Below, piece after piece: positions 12,601-25,020 of a DNA stretch of 64,000 nt; the stretch's first letter is position 1, and each line of letters starts with the position of its first letter. Origin of the DNA: Dastarcus helophoroides (taxonomy: Eukaryota > Arthropoda > Insecta > Coleoptera > Bothrideridae); contig CM053326.1 of NCBI GenBank assembly GCA_028583605.1, forward strand, positions 30,797,431-30,861,430. Direction: 5' to 3'. Under the pieces are notes generated by a model. The model worked only from the letters and a program-made list of their open reading frames with translations, had not been told where the DNA came from and did no database searches. A program made the translations under genes and the position numbers.

Positions 12601-15095
12601 CTATTCGAGGTAAAAGTTAAAAATTTGTATTCAGAATGGAAGTTTTAGAATTTTTTAACAAAATTTCCTCAAAATTCTGAGTTTAATTTTGACATCATCA
12701 TTTTTTCTTTATTTGGAAAGGTCTACTTTAAGGGAAAAATAATTCAAAAGTCTAAATTTCGGGCCGGTCGCTTTGGGTAAATTTAAACATCCAAATAAAA
12801 CAACATCCAAAATTTTCGAATTTAGAGATTAAAACCTAGATTTATAGGCAGAGAAGATACAATCAGGCCCACCTAGAGAGGGAGGCAGAGGGGGGGCAAA
12901 TGCCCCGTGGCTTCATGAGGACCCAATGAACTATTATGTTAGCTGTTCGTGAATTATAAAAATATTAAAGGCTCCTTTTTTCACAATTTAACGTTAAAAA
13001 GCAGGTTTTTTTATTTTTTTATGTAACTTTCAATTTTTACTAGAAATTTGAGCTTTTTTCTGAAAATTCCATGTTTAGATTTTAAACTCAAAAATTATTT
13101 TGTAACGTTTTAAAACTTTTCAGCTTAAACTTGAAACGCTCCATTTCAAAATGCGATCTTTAAATTTGCAATTTAAAATTTTAGATTCTTAAAGAAAAAT
13201 CGAAAGGTTCAAAGAAAGTGAACTTGAGGAAAATCAAATATACAAAAAATTCTAAGATTCGAGAAAATCAAAATTTTCAAGAACAAAGTAGATTTTTTTA
13301 AACAATAGTCAAATTTACATAAAATTGCGCCCTTGAAACATCGAAAAAACTTGAAATTTTTCAAAAAAGTCAAAACTTTTATTCAAATTTTGAACAATGG
13401 TCGAAATTTTGTATCAAAATTTTCAAAAAATTCGAAATTTTCAGAAAAGGTACAAATTAACAGAAAAGTCAAAATCCTGGAAAAAGGCTAAACTACAATA
13501 AAGATAAAAAAAAATTTCGAAACATAAGTCGAAATATTCAAAAACTAGAAAAGGTTAAATTTTCAATAAGAAAGGGAATTTAAAAAGAGTTCAAAATTTT
13601 CAAAAAGTAATCTAAACTTTGAAAAGGAATAAATTAAAATTAAAATTTTGAAAAAAGCAAAAAGGTCGAAATTTCCAAAATCAAGTTAAAATTTTGGGAA
13701 AAAGACGAGGTTATGGCAGTCGGGATTTTCAAACAGAAGTGAAAACTTCAATAAAAGGTCGAAAAATTGTCAAGATTTTCAAAATAAATTGACATTTTTT
13801 AAAACGTCGTAATTTTTCAGTAAAAATCGAATTTTTCAAAAGTCTAAATTTCAGGTGCGTTGAAAATTTTCTAAAAATTGATTGCAAGTTTACATAAGAG
13901 TTCCAACAAAAATGTAAAAATTTCGAAAAAGGTCAAATAACCAAAATTTCAGAATTCAAATTCCAAACCTAGAATTATTTATTATAATGTATTTTAAAAA
14001 ATGTTTCTCAAGAATTTAACTTTAATATCGAGATTTCGATTCTTCTAGAAGTTTTAAATTTCTAAGCAGAAAGTAGAAAAAATCAAAATTCTATCATTTC
14101 AGGTTAAATTTCATGTTTTTGTCGAAAATTTCTGAATAAAATTTTAAAAACTGGACTTTTTTCTCGAAATGTGCCATTAAACCAAAATTTTGAGATTAAC
14201 TATTAATCGGTATTCACCTCGAGATTTTGGGATTACACTAAAATTTCGAATAGTATTCGAAATGTTATCAAAATTTCCAGATTAAAGTCGATAGTACAGG
14301 ATATACTTCTTCCGGGATTGGACCGTGTCAAAGAACTACTAAAAGTGTTCTTGAACACTTGAAGTTGAACACTTTTAGTAGTTCTTTGACACGGTCCAAT
14401 CCCGGAAGAAGTATATCCTGTACTGACTCTGGCCGTGGAAGCCTTCGTTATCTTAAAGTCGATAGCTTTAAACTCTAACTAAAAATAAATTTGAAAATCT
14501 GATTTTTTTCTTCAAATGTCGCGATTAAAGTCGAGATTAAAATCAACATTTTGATTTTAGGCTCGATAACAGTTAAAATATCATAATTAGAACGAGATTT
14601 CATGATTAAAGTTGAAATTTTGGGATTAGTGTCATTTGTATCATTCTAAATTTTCTATTATTAGTAAGATAACACAATGTATCCCACCCAAGTCAGGTGG
14701 GATACATTGCATTAATTTGGGTCAACTTCCGACGACTTTCTAATTATTAATGAAACACTAAATAAAATTCAATGTTTCGTGGAATTTTCAAAATTTAAAT
14801 CAAAGTAGTTGCAGTGGGGAAATCCTATACATATATCGTGATTTATTTGGCTACTTGACTTCATTGTCAGTTTTTTTCTAGCTACGTAATCCGACTTTGG
14901 GTATATTTCGCCTTCACTTTGCAAGACAAGGATCCCCCGGAAGCCTTATGGTGCGCTCAGCAGTTTGCCATGCTCCTGTATTACACGAACTTCTGCATAA
15001 ATTTTCTTTTGTACGCAATGTGCGGCATAACGTTCAGAAGATGCTTGTGGCAACTTATACGTAACACTCTGAAGAAAGTTTCAAGAAGACCTTAA
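6661..15095 (+). CDS. Rhodopsin-class (class A) neuropeptide GPCR, four coding exons
   Basis: Exons 6661-7437, 8025-8130, 8188-8293 and 14882-15095 join in phase (0, 1, 2) into a 400-residue receptor with TAA stop. The ATG follows a splice acceptor at 6652-6653, so a 5' UTR exon probably lies upstream. Exon 1 carries three N-glycosylation sequons in the short N-terminus and TM1-TM5: the TM1 Asn (GLIGNF), the TM2 Asp (ALADLFF), the TM3 Cys (GWCQ) paired with an ECL2 Cys (KKECEML), and ERF in place of DRY. Exon 2 is basic intracellular loop 3, exon 3 holds TM6 (IALNFPSY across the junction), and exon 4 holds TM7, where INFLLY replaces NPxxY, plus a basic tail. The architecture fits the insect FMRFamide/CNMamide/TRH-receptor-like group of plasma-membrane peptide receptors. 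The exact ligand cannot be named. AATAAA near 15270 is a likely polyadenylation signal. Confidence 0.85.
8294..10348. other. Receptor intron 3, AT-rich part
   Basis: Part of the 6.6 kb third intron. It is AT-rich with many degenerate AAATTTCGA words (8870-9950). No exon, RNA gene or dynein-like minus-strand frame was seen. Confidence 0.5.
10352..10681. mobile_element. Small MITE with ~50-bp inverted termini
   Basis: Left end TCACTATTCGATTTTAGTTG and right end CACTAAAATCGAATCGTGA are inverted repeats of about 50 bp. Each contains a second internal inversion (TTTTGTGGATCAACTAAAAT against ATTTTAGTTGATCCACAAAA), so the arms can fold as hairpins. About 330 bp, non-coding, inside the receptor intron. 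Confidence 0.6.
10909..11023 (-). repeat. Half-copy of a dispersed repeat with a hammerhead-like core
   Basis: Resembles one half of the palindromic repeat at 46886-47070: TTGAAAAACAAATCATGTTCCCTGAAACC, then AAAAAACACAACAAAGGTTGC, then ACGCGTT. On the minus strand the core reads CTGAAGA, a perfect 6-bp hairpin GATAGC/GCTATC, then CAAAACGCG. It abuts the start of the decayed non-LTR element. Confidence 0.55.
11030..12290 (+). pseudogene. Decayed jockey-like non-LTR reverse transcriptase
   Basis: Frame-broken remains of a reverse transcriptase. KGFGLDGIFPIILKK and NNVFPNIWKFAYVQLVPKK occur near 11050-11205, PISLLAVISKVIGKVI near 11230, and a VDGIS-ETF stretch near 11560-11590. Near 11900-12030 a C-terminal part reads ILGVNANNNFSW and then FRAKKYFTFHQL. 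The last motifs match the better-preserved copy at 58.7-59.75 kb (ILGVNASTNFSW, FRAKKYFTSHQL), so both belong to one family. Stops and frameshifts throughout; the element lies in the sense orientation inside receptor intron 3. Confidence 0.75.
12300..14290. other. Receptor intron 3, CGAAATTT-rich sequence
   Basis: AT-rich non-coding sequence with dense but irregular words such as TCGAAATTTTC and AAAAAGGTC. No coding frame on either strand and no exon of the neighbouring dynein gene. Confidence 0.5.
14294..14423. repeat. Perfect 57-bp palindrome of a dispersed repeat family
   Basis: Arms 14294-14350 and 14367-14423 are exact reverse complements around a 16-nt spacer that itself contains GAACACTT. 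The arm holds CTTCTTCCGGGATTGGACCG and TGTCAAAGAACTACTAAAAG. Related sequences lie at 23067-23428 and 28521-28594. Confidence 0.8.
14675..14709. repeat. Perfect 14-bp stem hairpin
   Basis: CAATGTATCCCACC is followed after 7 nt by its exact complement GGTGGGATACATTG. It sits about 170 bp upstream of the last receptor exon. Function unknown; it may be the remnant of a small inverted-repeat element. Confidence 0.6.
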
Positions 15096-15395
15096 TTTGT
15101 GCAACGTGTTAAATTATAGTTGCAATAACGTCAAAGTTAATAGACGTCCTCAAGTTATAACTTTGATGTTGGCGAACTTCAGTAACCGATATTGCTTTTT
15201 GCTTTTCAACCGTTAATTTCCAGATATTAAATGTTGATCAAAATTTTATACGGTTTGTGTTTAATTTGTAAATAAAGACTTGGGGTTAATATATACGTTA
15301 TTGCTTAACCACACTTTGCGAGAAGTGCGCTCATGATTGCTTCTCAAACATGTCGGTGGCTTAATTTATATGTGAAAAAAACAAACAGGACTCAC

Positions 15396-15487
15396 CTTTG
15401 TTTTGCCCGAGCCGGTGGGTCCGACCAACATTAGTCCATGGCGTACGATTGTAGTCTCGTATAATTGAATCACCTTTATCACATATT
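15396..15487 (-). CDS. DNAH1: DNAH1 last visible exon, AAA2 P-loop
   Basis: Reads from the end of the AAA1-AAA2 linker ([13 protein letters not shown]) into [13 protein letters not shown] and then a good GTGAGT donor. The exons that should follow, with the AAA2 Walker B and onward, are not found on the minus strand between 15395 and 1. Confidence 0.85.
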
Positions 15488-18400
15488 CTGAAACGAATGA
15501 AACACTTTGAAGTAAATTGTGCCACGGCCTGGAAAATGAATAATTTTTTCGATAGAATTAGGTACACTGGTTTTAACTAGATGTCAAACTAGATATTCTT
15601 TGATATTCTAATGTAGGGAATGAGTTTCAGATTGGAAATAATATTTATTTGAGCAATAATCTAGGAAAGCGCCTTTTCATTTTCAGGCAAAGCTTCGTTA
15701 AAATCAGGGAGTAATCAATAGCAATTTCCTCTTTAGTTTGCAAGGCCGTACCCTCGAGTCCGCTTATGACACGAAAAAAGCCACTAAAGAAATTTGTAAA
15801 ATGTTCGATACGGTTTTTACCACTTTAGTTTATAAGTTGCGTAACTCGATGTAACGGAAATAATGAAATGGAGAAGGCTGCAATAACGCAGCCCTCTAAA
15901 CGTGAGTAGTAGATCATAGGAAGCTGAACTACCAACAGTTGACAACTGACGTTTATAAATGGTCCTTCTGAGAAAGCCCAAAGACATCATTGGATAACTT
16001 ATAAGAAGCTGAACTACCAAGAGTTGACCAATGACGTTTAACAAAAACCGTCACTCTGCGAAAGCCCAAAGACTTTAATAAAATGTCTGGGCTTTCACAG
16101 AGTGGCCGTTTCTGCTAAACATCAGTAGTCAACTATTTGTAATTCAGCTCTTCCTAGGTCCGTTACACACGTTTGGAGGGCTGCATTATTGCAGTCTAGT
16201 CCAGATCGCACATCGCATGAGAAAAGCAATTCGGATAAAAACGCATTTAATGGACAACGAACCTCAAACTTAATCATCAGTTTATGTATCACTCACCATC
16301 AACATCTTCTAGTTCAAGTTTTAGCAACGAATTTCTAATACCTTCTTCCAAAAGTCCGTAATCAATAGCTTCTTTGACCATTCTTGGGAATAAATCCGAT
16401 ACAATTCCTGCAATAAAAACAGAAACTTGAGGTGTAATTTATCAAAACAGTTGCGTGACAAAGTATCAAAGGAAATCATCCTGAAAAAGCCAAATTCTCG
16501 GCTAAGCAATATAGTTTGACAAAACATTTTAAAGAAATATATCGCAAAAGATTATCAATTGGGCATGCTTCACAAAATGTTCTTGACGTTTCACACAGAA
16601 TATTGTCTTCAATAATAGACTAGTCGTCCGAAACCTATCGAACATTAGCAAAATTTTATGAAACATCCAGATTTTAGCTACACATACAGAGGTAAGTCTC
16701 ACCGTAAAATAGCTTCAAATCGTCCTTTAAAAACTTGGGCACGTTAACGTCGCTCAGTGCCCTCAGGCAAATCTGCCTCTCGTCCATATTTGGTCTTTCC
16801 CTCTTCAAGTTGCCGGCGACGGCGATCACCGTCTTCACGGCTCGCATGCCGAAATCGTAGTGATCCTGACTGCTCAGTTGTTCTGAGCTCAGCTTGAAAG
16901 TCGTGGTGATCTTATTGGCCAATTGCTTAGCATTGCTAAAACCGAACGAGAAGAGCGAAATCTCGGCAATCAAGCTGTAATCGGGCACCATCATGGACAC
17001 CGGCCGGAAGAGCGCTTTGAGGTTATCCGGCAGCTCGGTGCGACCAGCGTAGCCAGGATTCATAGTGATGAAGACGGCGCAGGATTCTTTGAGATCGATT
17101 TCGACCCCTTCGAAGAAGAACCTATGGGGAGAAATGGTTTAGTCAATTCCTTGAAGTGGACAAGACAGAGACAAAACCATAAACGTGGAAGTAAGAAACA
17201 ATTTTTTCATAAGAATTTAAAACTATTAAAACATGATACAAAGAACACAGTACGACGAGAGAACATAAACACTGAATGAATCGACAAGAGAGTTATGGCG
17301 ACATTCACACATTTATACATTCCCGAATTTATTGGTACCAAATCAGAACCATAAAAACTAGATGTTAAATAAAATAAAACGAAATGAAGCAACAGGCTGT
17401 CAAGAAGAGGAGTTTTCTCTTAATCAGTTAGATAAGTAGCTTGATAATGCCAGTTCAATTGGTGAAATACATACCCCACAGCGGTACCAACAGGGTAAAA
17501 CTGACACCTTTTTTGGACCTTATCAATAAAATTATAGAAGAGAGAACGGTTAGAAAGTAAATTAAGTTCAGGTACTCCAGGCTCACTAAAGATCAATTTA
17601 TGAAAAATGTGGACTAATGGAAATAAAAATCGAATCGTAATATAGTAAAGAGATATTTGATGGAATACAACTTTTCTAGGCGCTATCTTGACCTGTCGAT
17701 AGCAAAATAAGGACAAACATTGAAGGCCACGTGCTAGTATATCATGAAAATAAAAGCCAGAAACATATAAAGCCCATAAAAGCCCAACCGCTGGTATCAT
17801 CAATATCAATGTAATTCAATGTGTTTACTTACCTGTCCAGTCTGGCAGCTTGCGCTTTTTGTATCGTGGCTATTTGTTGTGCAACCACAGACAACACTTC
17901 GATGTCGATTCTGTTGAATTCATCGAAGCATGCCCATGCTCCGGAACTGAAAGAGAATATATAAATAAATCAAAGCAACTATTTCCTAATAAAGAGAACA
18001 TAAAGAAAATTATTAATTTCAGAGAGTAACAAAACAAGGGAGACAACTACAAAGAATTGCAGAGAAGAGTATAATATGTTGTTTCCTGTGTTTATTTAAA
18101 TACTTTTTCATTACAATTTTAACACATTAAAATCCTCACCATTCTCGTCTTTTCATCTGGGAGAACTTTGGGACAAAATAAAATGTGAAGTCATAAAAAA
18201 ATCTAACAGTTCAAATGAACCATCAGAATTTTTGAAATAAGTTTCGACGAGAAAGCTTTGTTTATTAATTTTATTTAACATTTCTCCGACCCAGTTTGGA
18301 AATAGTTCCAAACTAGGTCGCAGAAATGTTAATTAAAATTAATAAATTCTTCATGGTGGACTCTTGTTGGTCGAAAAATTATATTAAATAAAAGTAATAA

Positions 18401-21400
18401 ACATAATGTTTTCGACCAACAAGAGTCCACCATAAAGAATGAGAAAACTTTGATATTACAAAACAAATTTTGAGACGAAACAATACCAACTCCAGAATAA
18501 CTCAATTTGAATCTTACTCTAGGAAAAACTGATCAGATTCCTGTGAATCAATGGTATGTGCGGAAAAACATTGTCACCTTGTCATTGGCATATATGATCC
18601 ATCACAGAAGAAGTTTGGGAAACCCGGATATAAGGTAATGCTTCATTTTAAGCAAACAAACAACCAACAATTTGAATTGAAGCGCTATACCTGGCCAGTC
18701 CTTTGAAGAACTTGCCCATTGCCATAAAATCTAGTTGATCCGAGCAGTTGAACACGACGCATTGTCGAGCGAAAGCTTTGGCCAGATCCTTCGTCGTTTC
18801 AGTTTTTCCTGTTCCGGCCGGACCGGCAGGCGCCCCTCCAAACTTCAGATGAAGCGCCCCAGTCAATGTGAGATAGCAGCGATCGGTCAGCGGCGTGATA
18901 ACCAATCGACCACTGTTGCCCAAATATTCGTAGCCGTATGGGAATTCGGCATTGACAGCTCTTACCTTTACTTGACTTTCAATCCAGTAGTATCTAAAAA
19001 GGAAGAGTTACGCTAGATTCGCAAATTTGGAGATATTCGTGCCTTAGCTGACTGATCCAATCAAAGTCGTTTACATTCGAGATCCTTGAATCGACTAAAT
19101 TTTGGGTGACGTCTCTCGAGTGCACTTCTATGACGATGAGGGCGGACAAAATTTCTCGTTGGACAAATGTCAGTGGGCCTCGCACGAGATTCCTCATTCC
19201 GTCAAGCTGTTAGCAAAAATGCGACTTTGGTATGCCAAATTATAGGATAAAATGTTGGTACATGATTAATGGCGCCAAATATAAGGAAGCAACTGAATTT
19301 AACTCACATTGACCAACATGATATCGTTGAGAAAAGATGAGAGTCTGTTTTGTGATATCCCGTGTTCAACCCCACTTGTCCAGAATGTTTGGCTTCCGGC
19401 AATGACCACTTGACCTGGCCACGCAAGCACCCATTTGGTCCTTTCAGTTACATCTAGGTCGGCCATAGCTTCACCCATAACAACTCTTACTGAAACCAAA
19501 TAACCAATGTTGATTACGAAGACTTCTACGAAGGGCAGAGTAAAATGTATACAGTCACTGGACCTTAACCTTGAAATAAAATCGAAAAGATGATTAAAAG
19601 TCTTTTAGAAATTTTCTTGAACTTTATAATTATTTTAAAAGAAAGATCGAAATTTCGAGATTAAATGACAAAGCTTCTAAAAAATTCCAAATTATTAAAA
19701 ATAATTCGAATAGAACTTTCAGGAAAAATTAATAAAAATCTAATGCATAAGACCGGAATCTTAAGAAAAACGTAGATGTTTCAAAAAAATACACAATCGA
19801 TTTAGAAAAATAATATTCAAAATTTCGATTTTAAAATTATTTTAGAAATAAACTAAAAAAGAAAAATTTAACTCGATCGAAAGTTTACTCTGTAAAAAGT
19901 TACAGTATTGAAGTTTAAATCGTAATTTCGGCGTAATTTCGTTTCCGACATGCATAAAAAATAACTTCGAAATTTCTAGAAAAATCTTTCCGAAATGTTT
20001 AGTTTAAAACTGAAATTTGAAAATTAGGTCGAAATTCCGATATTAACAGATGTCTAGAAATAAAAAAGTTTTGCAAATTTCATCCTAAAAATCATTTACA
20101 ATTTAAAACCGATATGAGTATAAAATCAAAATGTATAGCTTAGTGTGAAATACTCAAAATTTTAAATTTAAAGTCAGTAAGTTCTTGAATTTTTAAAACA
20201 CATTCTTCTCAAAGTTTCGAATTTAAAATCGAAAGTTGAAATTTCGAGTTCAATTTCGAACTCCTGCCATTAAAATTTAAAAAAAATATTTTAAAAATTT
20301 CGCTGGTTCATTACTTTTTACACGATCTTGACTAAGTTGCAGATAGTCAACTATCTAAGTTGCAGATCGTCAACTATCTAAGTTGCAGATAACTGGTGCA
20401 GAACTTTGTTCCGACAAATTTATAGTTTTCTATAAATGCAACTTTAAATATTTTTATTTTATAGTTTTATTTATCGAAAGTATGTAACCCGGAGATATGT
20501 AAAATTTTGTACCACAGTTTTACCCCCTTGGAGGCTTCTTGTGCAAAATTTTAAGCTTTGAGGCTGTGTCAGTGTTTACAGTTTTATTAAGTAATTTTAA
20601 CAGAAACTGAAACTCAATTTACATGATGGGGAAGTGTCGAATAAAGTGCGTCAAAGGATAATATCACTCTACCCGATCAAAAATTATGGCCGGCATGATT
20701 TTTTATTTCTAATTACCTTCAAATGAAGTACTAATTTGGGCAACATATACAAAACAATCGGTTCTAATTTATAGCTGGAAATAAGGCACTATTGAACGTA
20801 AATTAATACGCGCCAGTGATATTAAATGTATGAAATGCAAATGAAGCCAAACCGCGGTGAACTCACCCGTATTTTTCATGCTATTCTCAACCCCCAACAA
20901 CCAATATTCCACGCTTCCCTCTGGATATAACGTCGGTGTCAAAGCCACACATTCTTCTTCCGCAGAGTACATGTGCGTTATTAGGAGATCTGGCTCGAAA
21001 TTGAGCTGGAAATGATGATTTTGTAAGTTAAGGCGCTTTAGGGTGGACACATTCTCTTATAATTTAACCATTAAAATAATTAGAGGATTAAATCGACCAA
21101 AATGATGCCGTATTTTACGGACTATAAGACGCAGTTTTTTCTTTGAAAAATTACCTTCAAAATTCAGGTGCGTCTTATAGTCGAAATTAATATAAAAATG
21201 TCCAGTGTTTGATTTAAACTTTTCCGCCACACTTAAAAATGGTCATATCTGGTGATATTAGATTCAACTGGAAGCAGCGGTGCACCGATGCGACCTTTGA
21301 CTGTACATATAAATTATTTTATTATCTAAGGATGGAGGGAGACGGTGTTAGCAAGCATGTGAATCCCCGCAACATGAGTTTCGGGGATTCATATGTTTAC

Positions 21401-24400
21401 TAACACCGTCTCACTCCCACCCCGCCATCATAAACCCAGAATGCTGGGATTTGTGTTATCGGTAAAAATGTTTTCTTTTAATTGTTTAAAAATTAAGGTG
21501 CGCATCTTATAGTCCGTAGCGTCTTAAAGTCCGCAAAATACAGTAAGTTATAATTATTCACAAGTATGCTCGAAATCTAATGCGAACGCTTCCAACCACC
21601 CTTAGAATATACAAAGATCATCTACCCTGGCAACATTCTCGAAACATTTGCGGAGATGAGGTTGTACGGCCAGGGGGTTCCTCGCCTGCGACAAAATCTC
21701 CAACAGTTCGTCGTCGCTGAGGAAATAAAGTCTGGGGAAAACGCTTCTCTTTAATTCCATGTAATCGGTTAGACCTTTCTGCACTACAGCCAAAATGTGG
21801 TTGGCATCCTTTAGACTTTCCAAAAGAGTTCGATCTGCGCAAAACTTGATAATCTAAAAGCACAAGGAATAAATCATTTCTTCTGAAATAAACGACACAA
21901 AGTTTTGTATATTCAATGATCGACCTTAATGTATTTCAGAAGCAATAGATATAAAATTTGCTTTATCAATTCGACATTTTGCCATGCCAGTTCCAGCACT
22001 ACCGGCGCACTGGGCTAGATTCCCATGGCGCTTCCACTCTGCTGCTCAATTCAGAAGGGTGAAAAAAAGAAAGACAAAACAAGAGTAGGTCACTGGCGTA
22101 AATAGGGTAGAAATCATTATCATCATTATGAGTCTCAGTCATAAAGAAAGTATCCAAAAAAAGTTCTAAGACTAGAACAAGGCTCTGTCATTTTTGCCTC
22201 GCTTTTTAGTTTCTTTTTTAAATTTGAACTCTCCATATGACGTGCTTATGAGGGCACAGCTCCTCTCAAAGAAAATGTCTGACTACGACTCAGGTTAACG
22301 TTGTTAAAGTAAAATTATTTATCAAAAACAAGCTCTTATTTTTGTTCTTACGTTTGGGCAGTCGTGGGCCGCCCTCATTATACGCTTCCACGACCTCTCC
22401 ATCGAGTTATACTTTTTAGCTTCTGCCGGCAATTGCTTTACGATATCTTCGCTTGTAAATATTGGTTCCAAATACATCCATTGCCTGCAAAATATTTTTA
22501 TTTGCTTCTTAGATGAACTTAGATAAAGTATCTTACTTCTGGACATCCATCCATTCTTCTATGACATCTGTGGTTATCCTCAGTTGGGTTTCCCATTCGG
22601 CGATATCATCTTCGAAAGGACCTTTGTAGGGACTAAAGGACACTTGCTGAGTCAACAAGATGTGATCGTCGAGCAGCTGTTGGTGTTCATCAGAAACCTT
22701 CATGATGTACGTTCCTAAAGCAAACATCAAAATAATTACAGCAGAGCTACGTGAATCCTAGAATAGTTTGACTTTCCGGATACGACGACCTTCATCTTGA
22801 CACTACGTAAAATTAATATTTTTAATGAGTAGCTTGTCGTTTTTTTTTCTACGTATCTTTGCAAACAAAAGTTGCTTTTGAGCTACACATTAGTCCAGTC
22901 ATGGTCGGATTAACGGAATTCTACTGTATTTCGAATAAATTGGCAGGAGTATCACTAAATGGAAATCTCTCTCAATCGTGGTCAAATTCTAAAATTTATT
23001 CAGTCGGTGACCTTTTTTTTTGAATAGTAAAAGAAAGTTGATAGCAACATTTTTTATTGCAAATGCTTCTTCCGGAATTGGATCGTGTCAAAGAAAGTGT
23101 TCGACGTTTCGCCCACAATCGTAAGGAGAAATTCGGAAGAATTTCGCCTCTGGTATGGTGGACATACTGAGTTACCGTACTCTTCTATCTAAACAGTCTT
23201 GTCCTTAGTATCAATTTTTATTTCAAAAGAGTTTCGTTTCTGGTGTGGTGGACATACCGAGTTACCGTGGTCTGCTGTTTTGAATTTGGTTGTTTCTTGT
23301 ATTTTTGTAATTTTCAGTTATTGTTTCTTCTGTTATTCGTGAAGAAGTCCCCTACGATGGTGAGCGAAACAATTTTAGTAGCTTCTTTGACATGGTCCAA
23401 TCCTGGAACCTTGTACTGATTCTGGCAGGGGAATAATTCGCTATCAAAATTTTTTTAGTTGATAGTGATGGTTTTGGAAGTTATAAAAAATGATACTTTG
23501 CAATTTGAAATAGTTACCATAGCGACAGCTTCCTCTCAAAGCGAAGTCCTTGCAAAACCACTGTAAATTTGCTCGATACTCTCTGGATTATACTTGTCTG
23601 CTCAGATTGTAATACAACTTGACACAAACTGCTTAAGCAATTTTTTAAAGATCTCATTCTCAAGTTGTATTACTGACAGAGCAGACGATGGTAGTCTGGT
23701 GATTTTTCGGAATTTTTTTCACAAGGCACGCAATAATTTTTTTATATATACTTTGACTAAATCAAAATTAAACTCAACCTGTGTTTTTATACGGAGTCAA
23801 CTCCATATTAATGTCTTCCCATTCGGCCTTCATTTTAGCCAAAGTCAATTCAACAGCGTATTCTTTTGTTGCCATTTCCCCAATAAGAGTTATTTGTTCG
23901 GCAAAATTTGTGATTCCCACGTTCAAAAAGTCCGTAAAAGTCGTCGTAGCTTCACACCTTAACGTAATTCCTGAAACAAAGCATTATAGATTGTTATAGA
24001 CGTGGTTTCATTTGCTTCCTCTGTATTAAATCAAGTTACTGCATAATTCGAAAACCACAATCTCAATTTTAACAACACAGGTACGCTGAAACTGCGGTAA
24101 TTTATTACCTGTTTGAGCCTCAAACACATCCCAGTGCCTATCTTTCATGCCAGGATTCTTAACTGCCAAAATTAAGGGTATGAGTGGCTTGAACTCTTCA
24201 ATGAGATTTCGAATGGTTGTGGCCACTTGAGAAAAGGCTGGTATGTCAGCGAATACCCGAATCATCTTTTGCATGCTCTTCTGCATATCTGTTGCCAACC
24301 TTTCTATACTTTCGCCGTCGACGTACAGCAACGGATTGTTCATCCAGATCTCCGACATCCGCAACCAATCTAAAACCAGAAATAGAAAAAAAAAGTGCAA

Positions 24401-24731
24401 ATGCGCCGCCGAAAGGCAAACCGAACCGGAAGCTGTAATCCACAAGGTCTTGTAAGGCTCGAATTCTTTTACAAGTCGGTTGAGCATCTCGAACGGCACC
24501 ACCTGAAGACCGAAGAGTTTTTGCCGCTGATTCAACAACAGTCCTTGTTCTTGACCTTCTTTCATTCCCTTCCAAAGTCTTCTCATATCAACCGCATATT
24601 CGTGAGTCTACAATCGGAGCAAAATTTATTGACGTGGATCATCTGTGAAAAGCTGCAGAAGGTGCTTGTAAATCTGTTCCTATATCTCTTTCTGTCCTTT
24701 TATTTCTTTCCATTTCTTCCTCCTATCTCCT

Positions 24732-24789
<58 letters not shown>

Positions 24790-24923
24790 CCTATCCCTCT
24801 CCCCCTCTCCCCCCTCTCCCTCCTCACCACTGCCTTTCTCTCTCGTCGCTCTCTTTTCTATCCTCTTATCTCTCTTCTCGCGTCCCACTTTCTCACTTCT
24901 TGCTTCTAGCTTTTAGCTTCTAG

Positions 24924-25020
<97 letters not shown>

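Noticed and set aside
24246..24575. A 109-codon minus-strand frame within two DNAH1 exons
   Set aside because: Out-of-frame shadow of the exons 24427-24607 and 24109-24369, read through their 57-nt intron.
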